Source: an uncultured Collinsella sp. (lineage in GTDB: Bacteria > Actinomycetota > Coriobacteriia > Coriobacteriales > Coriobacteriaceae). From it: a DNA stretch of 6,831 nt. How positions within the stretch are numbered: the first letter of the stretch is position 1; every line of letters starts with the position of its first letter. The notes beneath the pieces were generated by a model. That model saw only the letters and a program-made list of their open reading frames with translations. It did no database searches and was not told where the DNA came from. Location of the stretch: the NCBI GenBank assembly GCA_900546085.1, contig URBS01000114.1, forward strand, positions 1-6,831. The letters run 5' to 3'. Shown here piece after piece: positions 1 to 6,118 of the stretch. The position numbers and the translations under genes were made by a program.

Positions 1-1500
1 CGCCGCGCCGCTGCCGTGCGTGTGGGCACCCACAGCGAGCGCCAGCTTCGCCAGCACCCAAGGGTTGACGTTTAGGAAAAATGGCACCGGTCCTAGGGTA
101 AACTGCTCGGTCCAATTGAGGTCGGTTCTTACCTGGAAGAGGGCCTTAATATTGCCGTATGCGGGGTCGTTGTTGTTACCCCAGGTTTTACCCACCCAAT
201 CGTAGGCAAGCGAGCCGTACAGCTGTGTGGCGATATCCATCGTGAACAGCGGCGTGCAATGGTGGCGAAGGAGCTTGGTGTTTCTTGGATCGGTGCCCGA
301 ACCGGCACTCATACTCTTGTACTGATTCCACTTCCCCTCCATCTCGTCGAGGTAGCGGTTTGCCTGCTTGGCGCCCGACTCGCGCGGCGATTTCTTCCAG
401 TATTCCGGATCAGGGTTGCCCGAATCGTTCATATAGCTGGCTGGTTTGTATCCTCCACCAAACAGCACGTATCCAGCAAACGAGAAATCGAAGAGGATCG
501 GAAATGTGGGCATCCAGCACGTGAACTTATTACCACCGATGCCGGGAAACGATGCGGGGAAATCAAACGGAGTGATCTCTTGGTCCATAGTGGTGGGGAC
601 GATAGTGGTCGATCCGGATTCCGCCTTTGCCGCCGGCGCGGTAACAACGGCCATGGGGGAGGAGAGCGTGTAGGTTTTGCCCTGGTAGTCGAGGACAAAG
701 CGCAGCTTGCATCCTTCTTCCAGAAGGCTCGACGCTGCATCGAGGAACTTGTCTTCGAGTGTGAACGTCGCCAGATTATCCGCGCCCGATGCGCTGGCCT
801 TGATCTGACCAATCTGCGTGACGGTTTCGGTTGAGCTGCCCGCAGCGGGCATCACTTTATTGATATGCAATGTTGCCTGCCCGCCCTGTGGCAGATGTGC
901 CTGAACGGTAAAGGCGTGCGTATCGGGCTGCTCGTTTGCCGTGTCGTCCTTCGGCAATGCCATGAACGTGGCATCAGCGTACTGGATGTCCCATTCGTCG
1001 AATGTGAGCTGGCGGAAGTACGGCTCGCCGTCGGAAAGCGGACGCGTGGGCGCGGTTATGGCGGTGCCGCCCTGGATACGCGCAAGGGGAATCTCGACAT
1101 CACGGTAGCCCGCCATGCTAATGGAGATGCCGCCGTTAAAGTCGTACGCGTCAAGGAGCGTTGCCTCGTCCACGTAGCCTTCCGAAAGAGGGGCGACCTC
1201 AAAGATGGCCGTGCCTTCGTCATCGGTCGTGGCGGTGAGCTGCTTGCCTACGGCATAGCGCGATGTGAGCGTGACCTGGGCACCTGCGATGGGCGTATTC
1301 TTGTTGGCGACGTCGACCACGACCACACCAAACATGGTGCGCGAGAGAACGAGCACCTTGAAGGGGTCTTCTTCGTCGGCATAGGCCGCGGTGGGCGCGA
1401 ACGGCAGCAGGAAGGCATTTTCGCTTCCCGGCACGCGAGGCAACATAATGCTCGCCAGCGAGGACGCTCCAGCAACAAGTAACGAACGGCGATCAAGCAT
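1..1500 (-). CDS. Exported protein with Tat-like signal and CnaB/carboxypeptidase-regulatory-like domain, C-terminus missing
   Basis: A minus-strand frame runs without a stop from an ATG at 1500 to the window edge, giving 500 codons with no stop codon, so the C-terminus lies outside. The start is supported by GGAG at 1507-1510, six bases before the ATG. The N-terminus has a twin-arginine pair (DRRSLLVAG, residues 3-11), a short apolar stretch, and an AYA site before acidic DEED at residue 42, consistent with export by Tat. Residues about 56-108 (FGVVVVDVANKNTPIAGAQV, then a TTDDEGTAIFEV strand) look like a carboxypeptidase-regulatory or CnaB-type beta-sandwich. The remainder, rich in aromatic residues, Gly and Asn (for example LYGSLAYDWVGKTWGNNN near 438-455), I do not recognise. 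No catalytic motif or cell-wall anchor is visible in the part present. It lies downstream of, and codirectional with, the LuxR-type regulator, which may control it. The reading frame is certain and the function unknown. Confidence 0.85.
   Translation of the reverse strand, partial: MLDRRSLLVAGASSLASIMLPRVPGSENAFLLPFAPTAAYADEEDPFKVLVLSRTMFGVVVVDVANKNTPIAGAQVTLTSRYAVGKQLTATTDDEGTAIFEVAPLSEGYVDEATLLDAYDFNGGISISMAGYRDVEIPLARIQGGTAITAPTRPLSDGEPYFRQLTFDEWDIQYADATFMALPKDDTANEQPDTHAFTVQAHLPQGGQATLHINKVMPAAGSSTETVTQIGQIKASASGADNLATFTLEDKFLDAASSLLEEGCKLRFVLDYQGKTYTLSSPMAVVTAPAAKAESGSTTIVPTTMDQEITPFDFPASFPGIGGNKFTCWMPTFPILFDFSFAGYVLFGGGYKPASYMNDSGNPDPEYWKKSPRESGAKQANRYLDEMEGKWNQYKSMSAGSGTDPRNTKLLRHHCTPLFTMDIATQLYGSLAYDWVGKTWGNNNDPAYGNIKALFQVRTDLNWTEQFTLGPVPFFLNVNPWVLAKLALAVGAHTHGSGAA
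1378..1500 (-). other. Putative twin-arginine signal peptide (residues 1-41)
   Basis: These are the first 41 codons of the exported protein. Seen directly: paired arginines at residues 4-5 followed by S-L-L, an apolar stretch VAGASSLASIML, a longer region containing R22 and E27, and an alanine-rich AYA before DEED. This resembles the Tat pattern RRxFL with Leu at the Phe position. The hydrophobic core is weak, which fits Tat better than Sec, but the long region before the AYA site makes the exact cleavage point uncertain. Confidence 0.6.
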
Positions 1501-1552
1501 CTTGGGCTCCCATCCCGCAAATATCGGTGGAAATAATCCAATTTTGCGAGAA

Positions 1553-1615
1553 GGCGCTTCGTGGCGGTAGTGCCGTTCGATGGCCAAAATGTCCAAATTG
1601 ATCGAGCGAAGCGCC
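1553..1615. repeat. Long-range inverted repeat in the regulator/exported-protein spacer
   Basis: GGCGCTTCG at 1553-1561 is the exact reverse complement of CGAAGCGCC at 1607-1615. Nested between them, TCGAT at 1579-1583 can pair with ATCGA at 1601-1605. Together they could form an interrupted hairpin in the transcript downstream of the LuxR-type stop (minus strand) and upstream of the exported-protein start. No U-tract follows on the minus strand, so it is not a classical intrinsic terminator. It could be an mRNA processing or attenuation structure, or chance in GC-rich DNA. Confidence 0.4.
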
Positions 1616-1617
1616 GG

Positions 1618-1633
1618 GTTCCGGAACGCGTTC
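1618..1633. promoter_or_regulatory. Two overlapping 10-bp palindromes, possible operator
   Basis: GTTCCGGAAC (1618-1627) and GAACGCGTTC (1624-1633) are both perfect palindromes and share the central GAAC. The result is alternating GTTC/GAAC/GTTC half-sites at 6-base spacing. They lie about 25 bases beyond the stop of the LuxR-type gene and about 120 bases upstream of the exported-protein ATG, a reasonable place for an operator. The sequence CGTTCGAT recurs at 1574-1581 and 1629-1636. Binding by the neighbouring LuxR-type protein is only a guess. Confidence 0.3.
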
Positions 1634-1655
1634 GATGCGCTTGGCAGCCCGGTCG

Positions 1656-2660
1656 CTAACGCAACATGTGCGCGACCAGCTCGGCGCGTGTGCCGATGCC
1701 AAGCTTTGCGTATACGCCGGATAGGCGGTTTTTGACGGTGCTCGGCGATACTCCCATATGGCCTGCGATTTCAGCGTTGGTCCATCCGCGGCAGGCGAGC
1801 ATGGCCATGGTGAACTCTGTGGTCGTTAAATCGTCGGCAACGTCCTCGCCCGAATCGGGGTTGTGGATGCGCCGCCAGCCGTAGCTGAAGCGGTACGTGA
1901 TCTCGATGATGCGTGCGAAGTCGTCAGGGTATTGCGTTTTTAGGCATGCCTCGATGAGCCCCTGCAAAAGGCCGTGGTGCTCGCCAATGAGCTCGATAAG
2001 GCCGTCGGGGCGCGCAATGTCCCAAGCGGCTCCAAAATGCGCTTTTGCGGCGTCGATGTCCTTGAGGCTCATGCATGCCATGGAAGCTGCCAGGTGCAGG
2101 AACAGTTCCGAGATCGGATAACTTCCCTGTTTCATGATCAGGGCGTTTTCCGCCATGCCCAGACTGCGGCCATATTCGCCGCGCAGGTACAGGGCATGCG
2201 CCATCACGTAGCTGGCGAACAGTCGCAGGCCTTCGGGCAGATGCGCCGCAAGCGGATAAAACTCTTCGGCAGAATACGGGGAAGGCAAGTGCAGCAGGAC
2301 GCTCGCGGCCGAGGCGAACAGGATATGCGTGGCGTGGACGGCGGGCGATTCCTCGTCGGCCGGCGTATCGAGGATGCCAGCAAGGCAACGGCGGGCATCG
2401 GCGATACGGTTGAGCGACAGACTGGCATATCCGCAGATAAAGCATGCGGAATAGCGCAGTGCGGGGTCGGTGGCGTCAAGATAGGGGCGTGCTGTCTTGG
2501 CGGCGAGTGCGGCCTGTCCGCGAAAGTACAGCGCTTCTGCCGTGGCGATGGCGCGTGAATCGGGGTCGGAAATGCCTGCAACCGCAGCGTCAATCTGCCC
2601 CGGCGCAAAGGCGGTGCACATCAACGGCATGGGAACGCATGGGTAGCCATCGCAGTCCAT
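1656..2660 (-). CDS. LuxR-family transcriptional regulator with helical sensor region
   Basis: This is a cytoplasmic DNA-binding regulator of 334 residues. Residues about 276-334 form a LuxR/NarL-type helix-turn-helix: the pattern TTTEFTMAMLACRG, then NAEIAGHMGVS, then the recognition helix STVKNRLSGVYAKLG, ending in RAELVAHMLR. The upstream 250-odd residues are predicted mostly helical, with repeating Ala/Leu-rich helix pairs (ALYFRGQAALAAKTARPYLD, ALYLRGEYGRSLGMAENALI) resembling TPR or MalT-like repeats. There is no receiver domain, autoinducer domain, Walker ATPase or membrane segment. The ATG at 2660 was chosen because GGGAG lies at 2668-2672, seven bases upstream. The same frame stays open upstream to 3443, but that part is antisense to the GMP synthase gene and is not coding. 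The segment SYGWRRIHNPDSG before the HTH recalls solo LuxR regulators common in Coriobacteriia, from memory. The ligand is unknown. It is transcribed toward the exported-protein gene and away from the GMP synthase gene. Confidence 0.9.
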   Translation of the reverse strand: MDCDGYPCVPMPLMCTAFAPGQIDAAVAGISDPDSRAIATAEALYFRGQAALAAKTARPYLDATDPALRYSACFICGYASLSLNRIADARRCLAGILDTPADEESPAVHATHILFASAASVLLHLPSPYSAEEFYPLAAHLPEGLRLFASYVMAHALYLRGEYGRSLGMAENALIMKQGSYPISELFLHLAASMACMSLKDIDAAKAHFGAAWDIARPDGLIELIGEHHGLLQGLIEACLKTQYPDDFARIIEITYRFSYGWRRIHNPDSGEDVADDLTTTEFTMAMLACRGWTNAEIAGHMGVSPSTVKNRLSGVYAKLGIGTRAELVAHMLR

Positions 2661-2695
2661 CTTCCATCTCCCAACGGCTGGCAACACTAGCAGCA

Positions 2696-2701
2696 ATTGT
2701 A
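2696..2701 (-). promoter_or_regulatory. Possible -10 box for the LuxR-type gene
   Basis: On the minus strand, TACAAT lies 36 bases upstream of the ATG of the LuxR-type gene and matches the sigma-A -10 consensus at five of six positions. No convincing -35 hexamer is found 16-18 bases further upstream, so the call is weak. Confidence 0.25.
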
Positions 2702-2783
2702 CTCTTGTTGCTCGGGACTGGAATTTGTGGGTATCGCCTACGATTGTGCCGAACGTATAAAGGAAGAGTCTATTGGCGATGCT

Positions 2784-2818
2784 CCCAAGGTGGCTACCGA
2801 AGTCTAGCTGACCTTGGG
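2784..2818. promoter_or_regulatory. Inverted repeat in the divergent regulator/GMP synthase region
   Basis: CCCAAGGT at 2784-2791 is the exact reverse complement of ACCTTGGG at 2811-2818. Inside, GCTA (2793-2796) pairs with TAGC (2805-2808), leaving an eight-base loop. The element is about 125 bases upstream of the LuxR-type start and about 70 bases upstream of the proposed -10 box for the GMP synthase gene. No T-run follows on either strand, so it does not look like a terminator. A regulator binding site, possibly for autoregulation by the LuxR-type protein, is the simplest reading. The rest of the 2661-2957 gap holds only the promoter signals listed separately. Confidence 0.4.
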
Positions 2819-2861
2819 ATATAGAAAAACTGCCGCCCCTGCAAAAAGCTCTGTCGCAGCG

Positions 2862-2902
2862 ATGGGAAACGCATCTCGTTCTGCATATAATGAGGTCATA
2901 TG
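2862..2902 (+). promoter_or_regulatory. Putative sigma-A-type promoter of the GMP synthase gene
   Basis: A perfect TATAAT lies at 2886-2891, about 67 bases before the GMP synthase ATG. The -35 region is poor: the hexamer TGGGAA at 2863-2868, with a 17-base spacer, matches only three consensus positions. The -10 box is flanked by the small inverted repeat CATAT (2884-2888)/ATATG (2898-2902), which could be an operator. The implied leader is about 60 bases, too short for a purine riboswitch, and none is visible. A strong ribosome binding site, AGAAGGAG (2944-2951), precedes the start codon. Confidence 0.55.
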
Positions 2903-2957
2903 ACGGTGCGTCTGCATACGCGCGGCGCATTTCCATCGAATCGAGAAGGAGCTCTGC

Positions 2958-3938
2958 ATGGATCCCAACAAGCGTCCCGACGACATGGTGCGTATCACCA
3001 CTCCCGAACTTGCCCAGGTGTTCATCGATGAGCAGGTCGCTGCAATCCGCGAGCAGATCGGCGACAAGAAGGTCCTGCTGGCTCTTTCGGGCGGCGTCGA
3101 CAGCTCGGTTGTCGCGGCCCTGCTCATCAAGGCCATCGGCAAGCAGCTCATTTGCGTGCATGTTAACCACGGCCTGATGCGCAAGGGCGAGAGCGAGCAG
3201 GTCGTCGACGTCTTCAAGAATCAGATGGATGCCAACCTGGTTTACGTTGACGCCACAGATCGCTTCCTGGACAAGCTCGTGGACGTCGAGGAGCCCGAGG
3301 CCAAGCGTAAGATTATCGGCGCCGAGTTCATTCGCGTGTTCGAGGAGGAGGCCCGCAAGGTTGGCGATGAGGTCAGCTTCCTCGCCCAGGGCACCATCTA
3401 TCCCGACATCCTGGAGTCCCAAGACGGCGTGAAGGCTCACCACAACGTGGGCGGTCTGCCCGAGGATCTGCAGTTTGAGCTCTGCGAGCCCGTCAAACTG
3501 CTGTACAAGGACGAGGTCCGCGTCGTGGGTCGCGAGCTCGGCCTGCCCGAGAACATGGTTGAGCGCCAGCCGTTCCCCGGTCCCGGCCTGGGCGTCCGCT
3601 GCCTTGGTGCCATCACCCGCGACCGTCTTGAGGCGCTGCGCGAAGCCGACGCCATCGTGCGCGAGGAGATCGACAAGGCCGGTCTGACCATCTGGCAGTA
3701 TTTTGCCGTCGTGCCCGACTTCCGCGCAACCGGTGTGCGCGAGGGCAAGCGCGCCTACGATTGGCCCTGCATCATCCGCTGCATCAACACCGTCGATGTC
3801 ATGACTGCCGAGGTTCCCGAGCTCGACTGGGCGCTACTCAAGCGTATTACCGCTCGCGTCACCGCCGAGGTTCCCGGCATCTGCCGCGTGTGCTACGACC
3901 TCACGCCGAAGCCCGTTGGCACCGTTGAGTGGGAGTAA
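2958..3938 (+). CDS. guaA: GMP synthase, ATP-pyrophosphatase subunit without amidotransferase domain
   Basis: The cytoplasmic enzyme activates XMP with ATP to an adenylyl intermediate and aminates it to GMP, the last step of guanine nucleotide synthesis. The 326 residues correspond to the C-terminal part of ordinary GuaA. They include the N-type ATP-pyrophosphatase loop SGGVDSS (44-50), HVNHGLMRKGE (68-78), KRKIIGAEF (117-124), FLAQGTIYPDILES (141-154), HHNVGGLPEDLQFEL (161-175), RQPFPGPGLGVR (203-214) and the conserved C-terminus KPVGTVEWE. The usual GuaA of about 510-525 residues begins with a class I glutamine amidotransferase domain, absent here. The upstream DNA contains no such gene, and AGAAGGAG at 2944-2951 firmly supports the start at 2958. 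The protein therefore resembles the split archaeal-type subunit B and should need a separate amidotransferase or free ammonia. The loop after ESQDG is also shorter than in the fused Bacillus enzyme. The gene stands alone and ends in a strong terminator. The symbol guaAB could be used for a split subunit. Confidence 0.95.
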   Translation: MDPNKRPDDMVRITTPELAQVFIDEQVAAIREQIGDKKVLLALSGGVDSSVVAALLIKAIGKQLICVHVNHGLMRKGESEQVVDVFKNQMDANLVYVDATDRFLDKLVDVEEPEAKRKIIGAEFIRVFEEEARKVGDEVSFLAQGTIYPDILESQDGVKAHHNVGGLPEDLQFELCEPVKLLYKDEVRVVGRELGLPENMVERQPFPGPGLGVRCLGAITRDRLEALREADAIVREEIDKAGLTIWQYFAVVPDFRATGVREGKRAYDWPCIIRCINTVDVMTAEVPELDWALLKRITARVTAEVPGICRVCYDLTPKPVGTVEWE

Positions 3939-3950
3939 GCTAACTCACCT

Positions 3951-3984
3951 AGCCCCCGTTTCCGCTTGGAAGCGGGGGCTTTTT
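3951..3984 (+). terminator. Rho-independent terminator of the GMP synthase gene
   Basis: AGCCCCCG at 3951-3958 pairs with CGGGGGCT at 3973-3980. Inside it, a T-G wobble and TTCC/GGAA extend the stem to a GCTT loop. A run of five T (3980-3984) follows immediately. It begins 13 bases after the GMP synthase stop codon. The T-run is on the plus strand only, so it should terminate that gene and not the convergent kinase operon. Confidence 0.93.
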
Positions 3985-4035
3985 GCTGGCGCTTCGCCCA
4001 ATTTCGCGCATCTTGGGCCTCACGTATCCTGCGAA

Positions 4036-5211
4036 CTAACAGATGTGACAAAGGGGCAGTTCCTTTGTCGCATCTTCGATGTTATGCGCGGGAAGGGTCA
4101 CGAGCATGGTCGTTCCGCGCTCCGAGCTCTCTTCGACCTCGATGGAGCCGCCGTGGAGTGCGGCAATCTCCCAGACCAGTGCAAGCCCCAGCCCCACGCC
4201 GCCATATGCCCTGCTGCGCGATTTGTCGACGCGAAAGAAGGGCTGGAAGATGCTCGTCTGGTATTGCTCGGGAATGCCCGGCCCCTGGTCGCGCACGCGC
4301 AGCAGCACACGGTCGCCTTCGGCATGGGCGTTGATTTGCACGGTCGAGTTGGGCGCGCTGTAGCGTATGGCGTTTTCGGCCAAGTTGAACAGCAGCCGAT
4401 AGATCAGCGTATCGCTGCCGATCGTTTGCGCGTTGCCCTCGCTTGTAAGCGTGATGTCTTTTTGCTCGGCAAGGGGCGCCAGGTCGGTGAGCACTTCTTC
4501 GATCATCGGTGCCAGGTCAATCACGTCGTTGCAGGGAACACTGCGCAGCTCGCTCATCTCGAGCAGGGTCTTTGTCATGTGCGTCATTCGCTCGGTCTGC
4601 TCCTGCAGCAGCCGGAGCAGACTCGCTGTATCGGCATCGGCGTCGGGGTGCTCGGCGCAAAACAGCTCAACCTGGGCCTGCATGAGCGCAAGTGGCGTGC
4701 GCAGCTCGTGCGCCGCATTGCCCGTAAACTGTCTTTGTGCGGAAAATCCCTCGTCAAGGCGGGCAATCATGTCGTTAAACGACGCGCTGCAGCGCCTGAG
4801 TTCAGAGGGCACGTCCTCGCTGATTTTTGTGTCGGCGAGGTTGTCGGGCCGCACGCTCTCGACTTGTGCCGCAAAGGAGCGCAACGGCTGCAACGCATGC
4901 CCGCTCACAAAGTAGGCCAGGACGCCTCCGAGCAGCGTCACCGCCGCAGTTATATACCAGCTCGTCGCGCCAAACGATTCTTGGGCGTCGTTCACGACGA
5001 TGGTCAGCGCATCGTCGAGCTCTTTGTTTGTCGGGTCAAATGAGCTGGGCGAGGCCGCCTCCACCTTGCCGTGCGCCGATAGTTCATTGCCGATCGAGTC
5101 CATGTAGCGCATGCCGGAGTAGCCAACCAGACAATTCATAAGTACGCAGGTCGAGCATACCAGCAGTGCCGTCATTAACGTGATGCGCCACTGCAGCGAC
5201 AGCCGCTTCAT
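4036..5211 (-). CDS. Membrane sensor histidine kinase of a two-component system
   Basis: A membrane-bound kinase of 391 residues that should phosphorylate the response regulator encoded just upstream. Order of parts: transmembrane helix about 11-31; a short extracytoplasmic loop of about 50 residues (32-84) that would hold the sensor; a second transmembrane helix about 85-103; a HAMP linker about 104-156; a HisKA box FTGNAAHELRTPL with the phospho-acceptor His168; and a HATPase domain with N-box LLFNLAENAIRYS (Asn280), G1 box RDQGPGIP (308-314), F-box PFFRVDKS and G2 box GVGLGLAL (338-345). All key residues are present. Its ATG overlaps the TGA of the regulator gene (ATGA, 5208-5211), indicating translational coupling. 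The extreme C-terminus, ATKELPLCHIC, is encoded by a palindromic REP-like element and looks like a replaced tail. The signal sensed cannot be told from the short loop. The gene converges with the GMP synthase gene. Confidence 0.93.
   Translation of the reverse strand: MKRLSLQWRITLMTALLVCSTCVLMNCLVGYSGMRYMDSIGNELSAHGKVEAASPSSFDPTNKELDDALTIVVNDAQESFGATSWYITAAVTLLGGVLAYFVSGHALQPLRSFAAQVESVRPDNLADTKISEDVPSELRRCSASFNDMIARLDEGFSAQRQFTGNAAHELRTPLALMQAQVELFCAEHPDADADTASLLRLLQEQTERMTHMTKTLLEMSELRSVPCNDVIDLAPMIEEVLTDLAPLAEQKDITLTSEGNAQTIGSDTLIYRLLFNLAENAIRYSAPNSTVQINAHAEGDRVLLRVRDQGPGIPEQYQTSIFQPFFRVDKSRSRAYGGVGLGLALVWEIAALHGGSIEVEESSERGTTMLVTLPAHNIEDATKELPLCHIC
4041..4075. repeat. REP-like palindrome overlapping the 3' end of the histidine kinase gene
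   Basis: AGATG-T-GACAAAGG (4041-4054) pairs with CCTTTGTC-G-CATCT (4062-4075) around a seven-base loop. The 14-base stem is perfect except for one T-G wobble. The element begins three bases before the kinase stop codon (4036-4038, TAG on the minus strand) in genome order and encodes roughly the last 12 residues of the kinase. No T-run follows on either strand. Short palindromes of this type, with a GACAAAGG-like arm, are what I associate with dispersed REP elements mobilised by Y1 (RAYT) transposases; that family assignment is inference. No second copy was seen in the window. Confidence 0.55.
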
Positions 5212-5882
5212 TTGCCGTCCTCCATAACGTAGCCTTCGCCGATTCGGTTGCGGATGGGGTCGTGCCCCAACGCACCGCGCAGCTTTTTGCGCAGCGACGA
5301 GATATGCACGCGGGTCGCGTTGCTAAAGCTGTTGACGCTGCTGTCCCATACATGCTCGATAAGCTCTTCCTGGCTCACCGGCCGCCCCTGGTTAAGCATC
5401 AGGTATTCCAAGATGCCGGTCTCCTTGCGCGTGAGGGATAGGGTCTCGCCGCCCACGGAGGCGAGGCGCGCTTTGGTGTCAAAGCTCAGCGATCCACAGG
5501 TTAGAACAACGTCGCTTTGCGTAAAGCGCCTGAGCGTGAGGCTGCGTATACGTGCCGCCAGCTCGTCAAGATGGAACGGCTTGGTGAGGTAGTCGTTGGC
5601 GCCCGCATCGAGCCCCGCTACCTTGTCGGAGACCTCGCCACGTGCCGAGAGCACAAGCACCTTGGTCTCACAATCAGTTGTCCTGAGTTGCCTGAGCACG
5701 GTCATGCCGTCGACATGGGGGAGATTGAGGTCGAGCACGACAAGATCAAAGGTCTCGACATCGAGCAGATCGAGGGCCTGCTGCCCGTCGTAGCAGCAGT
5801 CGACGCTATAGGCCAAGTTGCGCAGGCTGCGTGCGATCGCATCGCACAGTGCCCGCTCGTCCTCGATGACCAAGATGCGCAT
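5208..5882 (-). CDS. OmpR/PhoB-family response regulator
   Basis: A cytoplasmic transcription factor of 224 residues, first gene of the two-component operon. The receiver domain (1-115) has the acidic pair Glu7/Asp8, phospho-acceptor Asp51 in VVLDLNLP, the Ser79 switch position in LVLSA, and Lys101 in YLTKPF. A winged-helix DNA-binding domain follows (about 126-221): LTRKETGILEYLMLNQGRPV, EELIEHVWD, the recognition helix TRVHISSLRKKLRG, and the wing IRNRIGEGYVME. All are standard for the family and the length is normal. The ATG at 5882 has AAGGAG six bases upstream (5889-5894). The gene overlaps the kinase gene by four bases. It faces away from the CXXC/polyferredoxin genes, sharing an intergenic region of about 90 bases with them. 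Regulators of this kind often control a divergent neighbour, so control of that module is plausible but unproven. Confidence 0.95.
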   Translation of the reverse strand: MRILVIEDERALCDAIARSLRNLAYSVDCCYDGQQALDLLDVETFDLVVLDLNLPHVDGMTVLRQLRTTDCETKVLVLSARGEVSDKVAGLDAGANDYLTKPFHLDELAARIRSLTLRRFTQSDVVLTCGSLSFDTKARLASVGGETLSLTRKETGILEYLMLNQGRPVSQEELIEHVWDSSVNSFSNATRVHISSLRKKLRGALGHDPIRNRIGEGYVMEDGK

Positions 5883-5910
5883 AACGTTCTCCTTGCATAG
5901 TCATTCACGC

Positions 5911-5938
5911 TTAACACGGATTTTATAGTCGGTATGGT
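5911..5938 (+). promoter_or_regulatory. Putative promoter for the CXXC protein/polyferredoxin operon
   Basis: TTAACA (5911-5916, five of six to the -35 consensus) is followed after 16 bases by TATGGT (5933-5938, four of six to the -10 consensus), with the start codon about 34 bases further on. An alternative -10, TATAGT at 5924-5929, lacks a well-placed -35. The same 5883-5971 stretch must also carry the divergent promoter of the two-component operon. On the minus strand a TATAAA (5922-5927) is visible but has no good -35. Confidence 0.35.
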
Positions 5939-5971
5939 CCAATGGGTCGCGAAACGAAAGGAGTGGTCAGA

Positions 5972-6118
5972 TTGTTCAAAGCGATTAAGCCTGTGGCGCA
6001 GGTGGCTTTGCTGATCGTTGGGGTAGCCATGGTTGGCTTTGGAATTATGCGCGGCGAAGCGGATGCCGTGCTGGCCAAGGCAATCAGGCTGTGCTTGGAG
6101 TGTATCGGAATTGGATAA
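5972..6118 (+). CDS. CD1871A-like small membrane protein with C-terminal CXXC motif
   Basis: A 48-residue protein. Residues about 5-30 form one apolar, probably membrane-spanning helix (PVAQVALLIVGVAMVGFGIM), followed by RGEADAVLAKAIR and the conserved ending CLECIGIG, whose CXXC pair is the hallmark of the CD1871A family as I recall it. The start is taken as TTG at 5972 because AAAGGAG (5957-5963) lies eight bases upstream. An in-frame ATG at 5942 would add ten residues but has no ribosome binding site. The stop overlaps the proposed start of the next gene by eight bases, so the two are almost certainly co-translated. Its role is unknown. The Cys pair and the polyferredoxin partner suggest a part in membrane electron transfer or thiol-disulfide chemistry. 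Identification rests on the C-terminal motif, length and neighbour. Confidence 0.8.
   Translation: MFKAIKPVAQVALLIVGVAMVGFGIMRGEADAVLAKAIRLCLECIGIG

Noticed and set aside
259..1482. Two plus-strand frames of 191 and 205 codons over the left region.
   Set aside because: They are antisense to the continuous 500-codon minus-strand frame that has a signal peptide and a recognisable domain. They lack family motifs.
2787..2802. AAGGTGGCTACCG resembles the T-box antiterminator sequence.
   Set aside because: It has an extra base between TGG and ACC and no specifier stem or terminator. The downstream gene is not of a type controlled by T-boxes. The inverted repeat explains the bases.
2892..2957. A purine or guanine riboswitch ahead of guaA.
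   Set aside because: The leader after the TATAAT box is only about 60 bases and shows none of the conserved junction or loop-loop elements.
1656..3443. A 595-codon open frame on the minus strand, longer than the LuxR-type gene.
   Set aside because: The upstream 261 codons are mostly antisense to the GMP synthase gene and have low-complexity Leu/Ala/Asp/Val content from its codon bias. A good ribosome binding site places the real start at 2660.
3951..3984. The GMP synthase terminator acting also for the convergent kinase operon.
   Set aside because: On the minus strand the stem is followed by AGGTGAGTTAGC rather than a T-run, so two-way termination is not supported.
3916..5043. A 375-codon plus-strand frame overlapping the end of the GMP synthase gene.
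   Set aside because: It is antisense to the histidine kinase, whose every catalytic box is intact, and it crosses the GMP synthase terminator.
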